Below are positions 46,906 through 55,338 of a stretch of DNA of 64,000 bases, in pieces. The stretch is from Streptomyces griseoaurantiacus. GTDB taxonomy: Bacteria; Actinomycetota; Actinomycetes; Streptomycetales; Streptomycetaceae. The translations under genes and the position numbers were made by a program. Under the pieces are notes generated by a model. The model had not been told where the DNA came from. It searched no databases and worked only from the letters and a program-made list of their open reading frames with translations. The stretch spans positions 62,001 through 126,000 of the forward strand of contig BNBP01000004.1 of the NCBI GenBank assembly GCA_014656015.1. The letters run 5' to 3'. Numbering within the stretch: the stretch's first letter is position 1; each line of letters opens with the position of its first letter.

Positions 46906-48128
46906 GGCGCTCCTCCCGTCCGCACGTCGTGTCCCGCCGTCCGCACGTCGTGTCCCGCCGTCCGCGTGTCACGTCCGTGCGACCGCGTGTCACGTCCCGC
47001 ATCGGCCGGAAGAACGCGCGGAGGCCCGGCTTCGTGCCCCGTCGTCCGGATCGGATCGGGGGCACCCGCGACCGTCGGCGCGGTGCCGCCCCTCGGTGAG
47101 GTCCGCAGGCTCACCGAGGGCGTGACACCGTAGGCGGCCTTGTGGGAGGCGGCGAAGCGCCCCGCGTGGGCGAAGCCCCATCTGCTCGCGATCCCGGCGA
47201 CGGTGGCGCCCTCGACGGGGTCGGCGGTGAGGAGTTCTCGGTGCGCCCTCTCCAGCCTGATCCGCCGCAGGTAGTGGTGCGGGGTCTCGTCCAGGGCACG
47301 GCGGAAGCCCAGTTCCAGGGCGCGGACGGTCACACCGAGGTGGCGGGCCAGCTCGCCGACGTTGAAGACGGCGGTGGTCTCGTCCTCGACGAGGCGCATC
47401 GCCTCGCGCACCGCCCTGCCGGGAGCGGCCCGGAAGGCCGGCCCGGCCGGGGCGGCGAGGTCGTGGTCCAGGCCGAGCAGCACGGCACTGAGGGTGTGTT
47501 CGGAGAGCAGCCGCAGCAACCCGCCGGGGACGGCGGCGACGTCGCCGTACTGTCCGAAGGTCTCGGCGAGCAGTCTGGCGGCGCTGCGGACGGCGTGGCC
47601 CCGGTCCAGGGGCAGCACCTGGTGCGCGAAGCGCGGCGGCCGCCCCGTGTCCCGCGCGCCGGTCAGGGTGCGCGCCGCGTGCGCGAGCGCGGTGGTCGTC
47701 ACGCGCAGCATGAGGGTGTCGCAGTCGGCGCTCCACTCGGCGAGGAAGGGTCCGTCCGGTGCGATCACGACGATCGATTCCCCGGCCCGCGCGAGGACGG
47801 CCTCGCCTCCCCCCAGCACCCGGATGTGCCCCGACAGGGGGATCGCGATCCCGAGGTAGCGGGAGTCGCCCCGTCGGTCGACGGTCACGTCCGCGCCGTA
47901 GCCCATGAACCCGACCCCGACGGAGCCGGTGTCGGCGTAGAAGGCGCGCGCGTCGACGCCGCCGCGGTGACCGGGGCGCGTGCGCAGCCGGCCCGGTGCC
48001 ATGAACTGCCGGACCTGCCCCTCCGCCACCGCGAGGTCGTGGGTCTCGTAGCGCTTGTAGGCGGCCAGTGCGCGCAGGACGGCGTCGTCGGCGTGCGCCC
48101 GGTGGGCGCCTTCGAACAGGACGGTCAT
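46890..48128 (-). CDS. AraC-family transcriptional regulator
   Basis: A 412-aa regulator. N-terminal AraC-binding-like cupin region (VGVGFMGYGADVTVDRRGDS) and C-terminal HTH domain (FNVGELARHLGVTVRALELG, YLRRIRLERAHRELLTADP, GFAHAGRFAASHKAAYGVTP). GGGAG is 6 nt before ATG 48128. After the usual end the frame continues about 60 residues through tandem DNA repeats (DTRTAGHDVRTAGHDVRTGG), a recently acquired extension. It lies downstream of the amidohydrolase on the same strand and may regulate it. Confidence 0.87.
   Translation of the reverse strand: MTVLFEGAHRAHADDAVLRALAAYKRYETHDLAVAEGQVRQFMAPGRLRTRPGHRGGVDARAFYADTGSVGVGFMGYGADVTVDRRGDSRYLGIAIPLSGHIRVLGGGEAVLARAGESIVVIAPDGPFLAEWSADCDTLMLRVTTTALAHAARTLTGARDTGRPPRFAHQVLPLDRGHAVRSAARLLAETFGQYGDVAAVPGGLLRLLSEHTLSAVLLGLDHDLAAPAGPAFRAAPGRAVREAMRLVEDETTAVFNVGELARHLGVTVRALELGFRRALDETPHHYLRRIRLERAHRELLTADPVEGATVAGIASRWGFAHAGRFAASHKAAYGVTPSVSLRTSPRGGTAPTVAGAPDPIRTTGHEAGPPRVLPADAGRDTRSHGRDTRTAGHDVRTAGHDVRTGGAPWRTR
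46918..46980. repeat. Tandem repeat, 2 exact + 1 degenerate copy of 21 bp
   Basis: Copies 46918-46938 and 46939-46959 are identical and a degenerate copy follows. The unit is a multiple of three and lies within the extended AraC C-terminus. Confidence 0.9.
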
Positions 48129-48271
48129 ACGGTTCTCCCGGATGTCGGCACGTGGTCCGCCAGGGACCTCGCCCCCGTGCCGGGCGCCCGCCCGGTCACG
48201 CGGCCACACCCCGCCATCCTGCGCCACGACACCCGAGGGAGTCATCACGTCCCGCCGGGCGGGCCCCCGGG

Positions 48272-49237
48272 TCAGCGGGCGGGGCCGCCCGCCAGCAGGG
48301 CGGCGGCGTTCGTGGCCGTCAGGTCCCGCCACGGGCCGTGGGACCGCGCACGCCATCCGGTGTCGAGCGCGGCGATCTGGTCGGCGACCAGGCGCGGTGG
48401 CGTCCAGCAGTAGTCGCTGCCGTAGAGCAGCCGTCCGGTGCCGACCCGGCTGATCAGGGTCTCGGCGTGCGTCGGCAGCGGGGTCCCGGCCAGGTCGAAC
48501 CAGAGCCGTGCGAGCCCCTCGTCGATGCGCTCGGCCCCGCCCGGCGACTGCTGGAGGGAGGCGAACAGCCGCAGCCGGTCCACGAGCACCGGCAGCGAGG
48601 CGCCGCAGTGCGGCACGATCGTCCGCAGGCCGGTACGACGGGCCGCCTCGCCGCCGACGAGCAGGGCGGCCAGCACGCGGGTGGTCTCGGCGAAGAACTC
48701 CACCATGGGACGCGGCAGTTCCGGCGCAGCCGGCTGCCACCCGACCGGTGTGGTCGGGTGCACGAACAGGACGGCGCGCCGCCGGTCCAGCTCGTCGAGG
48801 AACGGCGCGACGCGCGGGTCGGCGAGGGAGACGCCGCCTGCGTTCGTCGTCACGACCACGCCGACGGCACCGAGTTCCTCGCGCGCCCGGTCCGCCTCCG
48901 CGACGGCCTCGTCGACGGCCGGCAGCGGCACCGAGGCGAAGAACCGGAAGCGGTCCGGGTGTGCGGCGGCCACGTCGGCCGCGTAGTCGTTGACGCGGCG
49001 GGACAGCGCGACCGCGGACTCGCGGTCCCCGAACCAGACCCCCGGCGAGGAGATCGAGAGGACGGCCTGCTCGATGCCGTGCGCGTCCATCAGACGAAGG
49101 TGCTCCTCCGGGGTCCATTCCGGCCAGGACGGCATCCCGTCGGGGTGGTGGTGCCCGGCGGCTTTCGCGGCCTCCACGTACCAGGGCGTCACGAAGTGCG
49201 CGTGCACGTCGACGAGGGGTTCTGCTGAGTGCTCCAT
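48272..49237 (-). CDS. Amidohydrolase of the ACMSD/decarboxylase family
   Basis: A 321-aa TIM-barrel enzyme. The metal motif VDVHAHFVTPWYVEA starts the protein; later ligands are His in VLFVHPTTPVGW, His in TIVPHCGASLP, and Asp in LLYGSDYCWTP. The family contains decarboxylases and hydrolases of aromatic or heterocyclic acids. ATG 49237 is preceded by CAGGAG at 8 nt. Upstream of araC on the same strand with a 143-bp gap. Confidence 0.87.
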   Translation of the reverse strand: MEHSAEPLVDVHAHFVTPWYVEAAKAAGHHHPDGMPSWPEWTPEEHLRLMDAHGIEQAVLSISSPGVWFGDRESAVALSRRVNDYAADVAAAHPDRFRFFASVPLPAVDEAVAEADRAREELGAVGVVVTTNAGGVSLADPRVAPFLDELDRRRAVLFVHPTTPVGWQPAAPELPRPMVEFFAETTRVLAALLVGGEAARRTGLRTIVPHCGASLPVLVDRLRLFASLQQSPGGAERIDEGLARLWFDLAGTPLPTHAETLISRVGTGRLLYGSDYCWTPPRLVADQIAALDTGWRARSHGPWRDLTATNAAALLAGGPAR

Positions 49238-49477
49238 CGTTTCGTCTCCTGCGGAGGGGTGGGGGGCGGCGGCCCGCCGGGCGGGTGACCTCACGGTCAT
49301 GATCACGGAGGGCGGGCGCGCCCGGAACCTCCGGACGCGTTTCGGCCGCGGCCGCTTCGCCTTCCGGACGCCGGGGTCGCCGCCCACCCACCGCGGGTGG
49401 CTGCGGAGTGCCGCGAACCCGGGGCGTCCCGTGTGTCCGCCGGGCCGTCCGGCGCCCCGGTGGGAGAATCACCGCCC

Positions 49478-50458
49478 ATGCGCGCCGCTTACATCGAAGA
49501 GCTCGGGCCGCCCGAGGTGATCCGTCTCGGGGACCTGCCCGCACCCGTGCCGGGGGCGGGCGAGGTACTCGTGGACGTCCTGGCGACCGCCGTCGATCCG
49601 GTGGACGCCCTGGTCAGGTCGGGGGTGTTCCGGACGCCGCTGCCGTTCCCCTTCGTCCTCGGGCGGGACCTGGTGGGGACGGTCGCGGAGCCGGCCGCCG
49701 GGTTCGCGGCGGGCGAGGCGGTGTGGTGCAACAGCCTGGGCCACGGTGGGCGGCAGGGCGCCGCCGCCGAGCGGGTCGCCGTCGCCGCTGACCGGCTGTA
49801 CCGGCTGCCGGACGGTGTGCCGCCGCTGGAGGCGGTGGCGGTGCTGCACCCGGCGGCCACCGCCTACCTCGCCCTGTTCAACCACGGGGAGCTGCTTCCC
49901 GGCGAGACGGTGCTGGTGGCCGGGGCCGGGGGCAACGTGGGCTCGGCGCTGGTCGCGCTGGCCGCGCGGGCCGGGGCGCGGGTGCTCGCCACGGCCTCGC
50001 CGCGCGACCACGCGTATGTGCGGGCGCTGGGCGCGGCCGAGGTCGTCGACTACCGGGAGCCGGCCGCGCGCCTCGCGGAGCTGGCCCCGGACGGCATCGA
50101 CCTGCACGTCGACACCTCCGGCCGGCACGACCTGGAGACGGCGGTCGGGCTGCTCGCCCACCGGGGCCGCGTCCTGCTCCTCGCCGGCCCCGGGGCGCGG
50201 CCCGTGCTGCCGGTGGGCCCGCTGTACATGAAGGACGCCTCCGTGCGCGGCTTCGCGATCTCCCGGGCCACCGTGGCCGAGCTGGCGGAGGCCGCGGCCG
50301 CCCTGAACGACATGCTCGCCGGGGGAGGCCTGCGTCCGCGCGCGCTGGAGGTGCTGCCCCTGGAGGCGGTGGCCGAGGTCCACCGGCGCATGGAGGCCGG
50401 GGAGTTGCGGGGCCGCCGGGTGGTGCTGCGGGTGGCGGGGGCCGACGGGGGGCGGTAG
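49478..50458 (+). CDS. Zinc-free MDR oxidoreductase (quinone oxidoreductase-like)
   Basis: Medium-chain dehydrogenase/reductase, 326 aa, NADPH-dependent. N-terminal GroES-like fold (MRAAYIEELGPPEVIRLGD, DPVDALVRSGVFRTPLPFPF), nucleotide fold LVAGAGGNVGSALVALAARA, and a C-terminal VLPLEAVAEVHRRMEAGEL. No structural zinc ligands are seen, typical of the quinone oxidoreductase subgroup. It is divergent from the amidohydrolase. Confidence 0.87.
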   Translation: MRAAYIEELGPPEVIRLGDLPAPVPGAGEVLVDVLATAVDPVDALVRSGVFRTPLPFPFVLGRDLVGTVAEPAAGFAAGEAVWCNSLGHGGRQGAAAERVAVAADRLYRLPDGVPPLEAVAVLHPAATAYLALFNHGELLPGETVLVAGAGGNVGSALVALAARAGARVLATASPRDHAYVRALGAAEVVDYREPAARLAELAPDGIDLHVDTSGRHDLETAVGLLAHRGRVLLLAGPGARPVLPVGPLYMKDASVRGFAISRATVAELAEAAAALNDMLAGGGLRPRALEVLPLEAVAEVHRRMEAGELRGRRVVLRVAGADGGR

Positions 50459-50536
50459 CCGCCGACGGTTCCCGGCACCGGGGCGGCCGGCGCGCGGCGC
50501 GGGCGGAGGTCACCCGCTCGCGGCGGGTGCGGGCGG

Positions 50537-51355
50537 TCAGCCCGCGTGGGTCGAGAACAGGCCGCCGGTGGGGCCCTGCTTGTCGCCGCCCTGGGCCTTC
50601 TTGAGGGCATTGGCGAGGCCCTCGATCGTCAGGGACTGCAGGATGACGCGGCCGTTGCCCTCCAATGTGGCCAGGGACAGGCCCTCGCCGCCGAGGACGG
50701 CGTTCATCAGGCCCTGCCGGTTGAGGCCCCCGATGCGCTGGACGCCGTACTGGATGCCCTCCTCGAAGGCGACGACGCAGCCGGTGTCGACCTCGATCCG
50801 GCCGCCGAAGTCCGCCGGGTTCAGGTCGATGAAGTTGCCGGCGCCGGCGATGATCACCGTGCCCCGCCCGGTGAACTTCTCCAGGACGAAGCCCTCGCCG
50901 CCGCTCATGCCGGTGCGGCCGCCCTGGAAGGCGATGCCGAAGTCCACCGTGGACTCGGCGGCCACGAAGGCGTCCTTCTCGGCGAGCCAGGCACGGTTTC
51001 CGTCGAGTTCGAGGGCGCGCATCTCGCCGGGGAGCACCCCGGCGAAGCCGACGGTGCCCTCGGCGCCGGACGCCGTGAAGTACTGGAACGCCAGGGACTC
51101 ACCGGCGAGCATGCGCTGGCCGGCCTGCATGGCCGTGCCCATGGCCTGGCGGAGCATGCCGCCCATGCCGCCGCCCCCGGAGCCGGAGCCGCCTCCCGCG
51201 CCACCGCCGCCGGGGGCGGACAGGCGCGTCTCCATGCTGACGTTGGTGGTCTTGAACAGGAACTTCCCGGCCTCGCAGTACACGGTCTGGCCGGGGTCCA
51301 GGTTGACGATCGCCATCTGCGTGGCGTTGCCGACGATGTCTTGCCGAAGAGTCAC
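50537..51355 (-). CDS. AIM24 family protein
   Basis: A 272-aa conserved protein of the AIM24/TIGR00266-like family. MAIVNLDPGQTVYCEAGKFL, LAFQYFTASGAEGTVGFAGV and AGAGNFIDLNPADFGGRIEV are typical. A Gly-rich loop lies near residues 45-68. The family function is unknown (a mitochondrial counterpart influences cristae). The GTG at 51355 gives the full length. It diverges from the iclR gene over 103 bp. Confidence 0.87.
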   Translation of the reverse strand: MTLRQDIVGNATQMAIVNLDPGQTVYCEAGKFLFKTTNVSMETRLSAPGGGGAGGGSGSGGGGMGGMLRQAMGTAMQAGQRMLAGESLAFQYFTASGAEGTVGFAGVLPGEMRALELDGNRAWLAEKDAFVAAESTVDFGIAFQGGRTGMSGGEGFVLEKFTGRGTVIIAGAGNFIDLNPADFGGRIEVDTGCVVAFEEGIQYGVQRIGGLNRQGLMNAVLGGEGLSLATLEGNGRVILQSLTIEGLANALKKAQGGDKQGPTGGLFSTHAG

Positions 51356-51458
51356 AGGGGCGGAACGAGCGGGTCCGGCCGCGGGTTCCCGGGCCCCCGG
51401 GGCGTCACCCGACCGCCGGGTAGGCTGCTGGTTCCCGTCCCCCGGAAAGGAACGCGCC

Positions 51459-52253
51459 GTGCCGTCCTCGCCCAGCGCCCGAGGCGCCGCCCAGTCCTCC
51501 GGGTCCTCCGGCTCCGGTGGCGGTGTCCAGTCCCTCGAGCGCGCCTTCGACCTGCTGGAGCGGATGGCGGACGCGGGCGGCGAGGTCGGTCTGAGCGAGC
51601 TGGCGGCGAGCAGCGGACTGCCGCTGCCCACCATCCACCGTCTGATGCGCACGCTGGTCGCCTGCGGGTACGTGCGCCAGCAGGCGAACCGCCGGTACGC
51701 GCTGGGCCCCCGGCTGATCCGTCTCGGGGAGTCCTCCGCCCGGCTGCTCGGCACCTGGGCCAGGCCGCACCTCGCCCGGCTCGTGGAGGAGACCGGCGAG
51801 ACGGCCAACATGGCGCTGCTGGACGGCGACGAGGTCGTGTACGTGGCGCAGGTGCCGTCCAAGCACTCGATGCGGATGTTCACCGAGGTGGGCCGACGGG
51901 TGCTGCCGCACACCACGGGGGTCGGCAAGGCGCTGCTGGCCGGTCTGGAGCCGGCGGAGGTGCGGGCCCTGCTGCGGCGCACGGGCATGCCGGCCGCGAC
52001 GGAGCGCACGATCACGTCCCCGGACGCCTTCCTCACCGCCCTGGAGGAGGTGCGGCGCCAGGGGTACGCGGTCGACGACAGTGAGCAGGAGATGGGCGTG
52101 CGCTGCCTCGCGGCCCCGGTGCCGGGGGCGCCGACCGCCACGGCCATCTCCGTCTCGGGCCCGGCGGGCCGGGTCACCGAGGCGGCGACGGCCACGATGG
52201 TGCCGGTGCTGCGGCAGGTCGCGGCGGATCTGTCCCGGGCGCTCGCGACCTGA
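51459..52253 (+). CDS. allR: IclR-family regulator, AllR-like
   Basis: A 264-aa repressor. A Ser/Gly-rich leader is followed by IclR wHTH (VQSLERAFDLLERMADAGGE, LPLPTIHRLMRTLVACGYVR) and an effector domain (VYVAQVPSKHSMRMFTEVGR, DDSEQEMGVRCLAAPVPG). AAAGGAA precedes GTG 51459. Its place beside a DUF5955-like gene, a MobA-like gene and malate synthase matches the S. coelicolor AllR neighbourhood as I recall it; AllR controls purine/allantoin and glyoxylate use. No allantoinase or allantoicase genes are adjacent here. Confidence 0.82.
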   Translation: MPSSPSARGAAQSSGSSGSGGGVQSLERAFDLLERMADAGGEVGLSELAASSGLPLPTIHRLMRTLVACGYVRQQANRRYALGPRLIRLGESSARLLGTWARPHLARLVEETGETANMALLDGDEVVYVAQVPSKHSMRMFTEVGRRVLPHTTGVGKALLAGLEPAEVRALLRRTGMPAATERTITSPDAFLTALEEVRRQGYAVDDSEQEMGVRCLAAPVPGAPTATAISVSGPAGRVTEAATATMVPVLRQVAADLSRALAT

Positions 52254-52310
52254 ACGCGCGCCCGGTGCGGGCCTGCCTCTGCCCGGCGTACGCCCCCCGG
52301 TGCGCAGGCC

Positions 52311-52625
52311 CTAGTCGCGCGGCGGGGTGCCGAACAGGTCCACCGCGTCCCGGACTTCCTGGAGCCCGCGTGACAACGCGCTGACGGAGCCGATGGATCC
52401 GGCGATCAGCAGCAGCGAGCGCCGCATGCGCCGGGTCTCCGGCGCGCCCCCCGCGGCCATCGCGGCCAGCGCCGCGAGTTCGTCCTCGGCGATGGAACGG
52501 TCGGGGAACTCGGTGGGCAGCAGGGCGAGTTCGCGGCGTAAGCGGGACACCGCGGTCCGCAGCCCGGCCACTCTCGGATCTTCTTCGCCGCCGGTCACCT
52601 GTCTCTGTCCCAAGCTCCGCAACAC
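52311..52625 (-). CDS. DUF5955-like small protein
   Basis: A 104-aa mostly helical protein (AGLRTAVSRLRRELALLPTE, AEDELAALAAMAAGG, RSLLLIAGSIGSVSALSRGL). Function is unknown. GTG 52625 is chosen because GGGGGAG is 4 nt upstream; GTG 52598 (MTGGEEDP..) is the alternative. Conserved next to allR in other streptomycetes, to my recollection. Confidence 0.72.
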   Translation of the reverse strand: MLRSLGQRQVTGGEEDPRVAGLRTAVSRLRRELALLPTEFPDRSIAEDELAALAAMAAGGAPETRRMRRSLLLIAGSIGSVSALSRGLQEVRDAVDLFGTPPRD

Positions 52626-52802
52626 AGCTCTCCCCCTTCGCACCCCACCGTGCGCATGCCCCCCGTGACGCGCGCGCACCACGGCGTGCGCCCCGGCGCA
52701 CGGATCGGGCGCACAGGGGGGTGCGGGTCAGTAAACGCCACCCGGCGCCGCGTGCGCCACCGTGCGGACCGAAATTGGGCACCAACGGGTATGCAGGAGG
52801 GC

Positions 52803-53504
52803 ATGGAATCGAACGAAGAGCGAACCGGGGCCGTGGCTTCCCGTCCGGCTCCCGGCGCCCGTCCCGCCTCCGAGCCCCGCCCGGTGGTGGGCCTGCTGCT
52901 CGCGGCGGGTGGCGGACGACGGCTCGGCGGGCGCCCCAAGGCGCTGCTCCCGCACGACGGGCGGCTCCTGGTGGAGCACGCGGCCGAGGCGCTGCGGACG
53001 GCCGGCTGCGCCCGGGTGCACATCGTGCTGGGTGCCGCGGCCGAGGAGGTGCGCGCCCGCGCGGAGCTGCCGGACTGCGTCCTGGTGGACAACCCGGAGT
53101 GGGAGGAGGGCATGGGCTCCTCGCTGCGCGCGGGGCTCGGTTCGCTGGCCGGGACGGGAGCGGGAGCGGCGCTGGTCGCGCTGGTGGACCAGCCCGGCAT
53201 CGGCCCGCGCGCGATGGAGCGCGTGCTGGCCGCGTACACCGGTCCCGCGAGCCTCGCCTCGGCCACCTACGAGGGCATGCGGGGCCATCCTGTGCTGCTG
53301 GGCGCGGATCTCTGGGAGGACGTTGCCGCGACGGCGCACGGTGACCGGGGGGCGCGCGCGTACCTCAAGGCGCACGGGGACGCGATCCGGCGCGTGGAGT
53401 GCGCCAACGTGGCGGAGCCCTACGACATCGACAGCGAGCGGGATCTCCGCCGTCTGCGGACCGGCCCGCCGACGGCCCCTCCGGCCGCCGGCTCCGCCCG
53501 TTGA
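52803..53504 (+). CDS. MobA-like nucleotidyltransferase
   Basis: A 233-aa NTP-transferase of the MobA/MocA type. Nucleotide loop VGLLLAAGGGRRLGGRPKAL, metal/nucleotide segment ALVALVDQPGIGPRAME, and C-terminal YDIDSERDLRRL. Such proteins cytidylate the molybdopterin cofactor for xanthine dehydrogenases, which would fit a purine-catabolism neighbourhood. The start is between ATG 52791 and ATG 52803; AGGAGG lies just before the latter. Confidence 0.82.
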   Translation: MESNEERTGAVASRPAPGARPASEPRPVVGLLLAAGGGRRLGGRPKALLPHDGRLLVEHAAEALRTAGCARVHIVLGAAAEEVRARAELPDCVLVDNPEWEEGMGSSLRAGLGSLAGTGAGAALVALVDQPGIGPRAMERVLAAYTGPASLASATYEGMRGHPVLLGADLWEDVAATAHGDRGARAYLKAHGDAIRRVECANVAEPYDIDSERDLRRLRTGPPTAPPAAGSAR

Positions 53505-53510
53505 CCTCCA

Positions 53511-53539
53511 TTGATCTTCCACGATGAGAAAACTAGGCT
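53511..53539 (+). promoter_or_regulatory. Putative aceB promoter
   Basis: TTGATC (53511-53516), 17-bp spacer, TAGGCT (53534-53539). Transcription would start near 53546, giving a leader of about 80 nt that contains the AGACAG repeats. Confidence 0.55.
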
Positions 53540-53544
53540 CCACC

Positions 53545-53590
53545 AGACAGAAGACAGGGCCGCAAGACAGAACCGGAAGACAGGAAACCG
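53545..53590 (+). repeat. Phased AGACAG repeats in the aceB leader
   Basis: AGACAG occurs at 53545, 53552, 53565 and 53578. The last three head 13-bp units (53552-53564, 53565-53577, 53578-53590) with similar following bases. It lies between promoter and start codon; function unknown. Confidence 0.7.
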
Positions 53591-53626
53591 GCGGGAGACC
53601 GCCCCGAGGAAGGATGTGACCCCCGC

Positions 53627-55273
53627 ATGTCCGCACCCGTGCCGACCCCGCCGCACGGCGGCGCTCTCGTCGTCGACGAGGCCGCCCCGGCCCTGCCCCG
53701 GCAGGAGGAGGTGCTGACCGAGGAGGCGCTGGCCTTCCTCGGCGAGCTGCACCGCCGGTTCACGCCCCGCCGTGACGCGCTCCTCGTCCGCCGCGCGGAG
53801 CGCCGCGCCGAGATCGCCCGCACCGCGCGGCTGGACTTCCTGCCGGAGACGGCCGCGATCCGTGCGGACGACTCCTGGCGGGTGGCCCCGTCCCCGCCCG
53901 CGCTCGAGGACCGCAGGGTGGAGATCACCGGGCCGACGGACCGGCGGATGACCGTCAACGCGCTCAACTCCGGGGCCCGGGTCTGGCTCGCCGACTTCGA
54001 GGACGCCTCGTCGCCCACCTGGGAGAACGTGGTCCTCGGCCAGCTCAATCTGATCGACGCCCACCGCCGCACCATCGACTTCACCGACGAGCGCACCGGC
54101 AAGTCCTACGCCCTGCGCCCCGATGCCGAACTCGCCACGGCGGTCGTGCGCCCCCGCGGCTGGCACCTGGACGAACGCCGTCTGCGCGACCGGGAGGACG
54201 GGTCCCCGGTCCCGGGGGCACTCGTCGACTTCGGGCTGTACTTCTTCCACAACGCGCGCCGCCTGCTCGAGGCCGGCAGGGGCCCGTACTTCTATCTGGC
54301 CAAGACGGAATCGCATCTGGAGGCCCGCCTCTGGAACGACGTGTTCGTCTTCGCGCAGGAGCGGCTCGGCATCCCGCACGGCACGGTCCGGGCCACCGTC
54401 CTGATCGAGACGATCACGGCCGCGTTCGAGATGGAGGAGATCCTCTACGAACTCCGCGAGCACGCCTCCGGACTGAACGCGGGCCGCTGGGACTACCTGT
54501 TCTCGCTGATCAAGAACTTCCGTACCGCCGGGCCCGAGTTCGTGCTCCCGGACCGCAACGCGGTCACGATGACGGCCCCGTTCATGCGGGCGTACACCGA
54601 GCTCCTGGTCCGCACCTGCCACCGGCGCGGGGCGCACGCCATCGGCGGCATGGCAGCGTTCATCCCCTCGCGGCGGGACGCGGAGGTCAACCGGGTCGCG
54701 TTCGAGAAGGTGCGCGCCGACAAGGACCGCGAGGCGCGCGACGGCTTCGACGGCTCCTGGGTCGCCCACCCCGACCTGGTGCCGATCGCCCGGGAGTCCT
54801 TCGACGCCGTCCTGGGCGACCGCCCGCACCAGAAGGACCGGCTGCGCGAGGACGTGCGCGTGACGGCCGGGGACCTGCTCGCGGTCGGCTCGCTCGACGC
54901 GCGGCCGACGCGCGCCGGCCTGGTCAACGCCGTGCGGGTCGGGATCCGTTACATCGAGGCGTGGCTGCGCGGTCAGGGCGCGGTGGCCATCTTCCACCTC
55001 ATGGAGGACGCCGCCACCGCGGAGATCTCGCGTTCCCAGATCTGGCAGTGGGTGCACGCCGGCGTCGTCCTCGACGACGGCGCGAGGGTCACCGCGGAGC
55101 TGGTGCGCGAGGTGGCCGCGGCCGACCTGGAGGCCGTCCGCGCCGACCTGGGGGCGGACGTCTTCGCCGCGGGCGCCTGGCAGGAGGCGCACGACCTGCT
55201 GCTGCGGGTGGCGCTCGACGAGGACTACGCGGAGTTCCTGACCCTGCCGGCGTACGAACACCTGACGGGCTGA
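53627..55273 (+). CDS. aceB: Malate synthase A
   Basis: Condenses glyoxylate with acetyl-CoA to malate; 548 aa, cytoplasmic. Family signatures: WLADFEDASSPTWENVVLGQ, HNARRLLEAGRGPYFYLAKT, TVLIETITAAFEMEEILYEL, GLNAGRWDYLFSLIKNF, FMRAYTELLVRTCHRRGAHA and WLRGQGAVAIFHLMEDAATA. It lies 122 bp downstream of the MobA-like gene. Control by the nearby AllR is expected from known Streptomyces physiology. The 3' end is duplicated in tandem over the stop codon. Confidence 0.94.
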   Translation: MSAPVPTPPHGGALVVDEAAPALPRQEEVLTEEALAFLGELHRRFTPRRDALLVRRAERRAEIARTARLDFLPETAAIRADDSWRVAPSPPALEDRRVEITGPTDRRMTVNALNSGARVWLADFEDASSPTWENVVLGQLNLIDAHRRTIDFTDERTGKSYALRPDAELATAVVRPRGWHLDERRLRDREDGSPVPGALVDFGLYFFHNARRLLEAGRGPYFYLAKTESHLEARLWNDVFVFAQERLGIPHGTVRATVLIETITAAFEMEEILYELREHASGLNAGRWDYLFSLIKNFRTAGPEFVLPDRNAVTMTAPFMRAYTELLVRTCHRRGAHAIGGMAAFIPSRRDAEVNRVAFEKVRADKDREARDGFDGSWVAHPDLVPIARESFDAVLGDRPHQKDRLREDVRVTAGDLLAVGSLDARPTRAGLVNAVRVGIRYIEAWLRGQGAVAIFHLMEDAATAEISRSQIWQWVHAGVVLDDGARVTAELVREVAAADLEAVRADLGADVFAAGAWQEAHDLLLRVALDEDYAEFLTLPAYEHLTG

Positions 55274-55308
55274 GGCCCTGGGGCACCTGACGGGCTGAGG
55301 CCCTGGGG
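55259..55308 (+). repeat. Tandem duplication, 2 x 25 bp, spanning the aceB stop codon
   Basis: Copies 55259-55283 and 55284-55308 are identical. The first contains the end of aceB (HLTG-stop), the second repeats the same codons and stop. Confidence 0.97.
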
Positions 55309-55338
55309 CGGGCCCGGCCGTCCCCCGGGCGCCGGCCG

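Noticed and set aside
48129..49544. Apparent upstream extension of the AraC protein to 884 aa
   Set aside because: It is a shadow of the amidohydrolase gene; the ATG at 48128 has a good ribosome-binding site.
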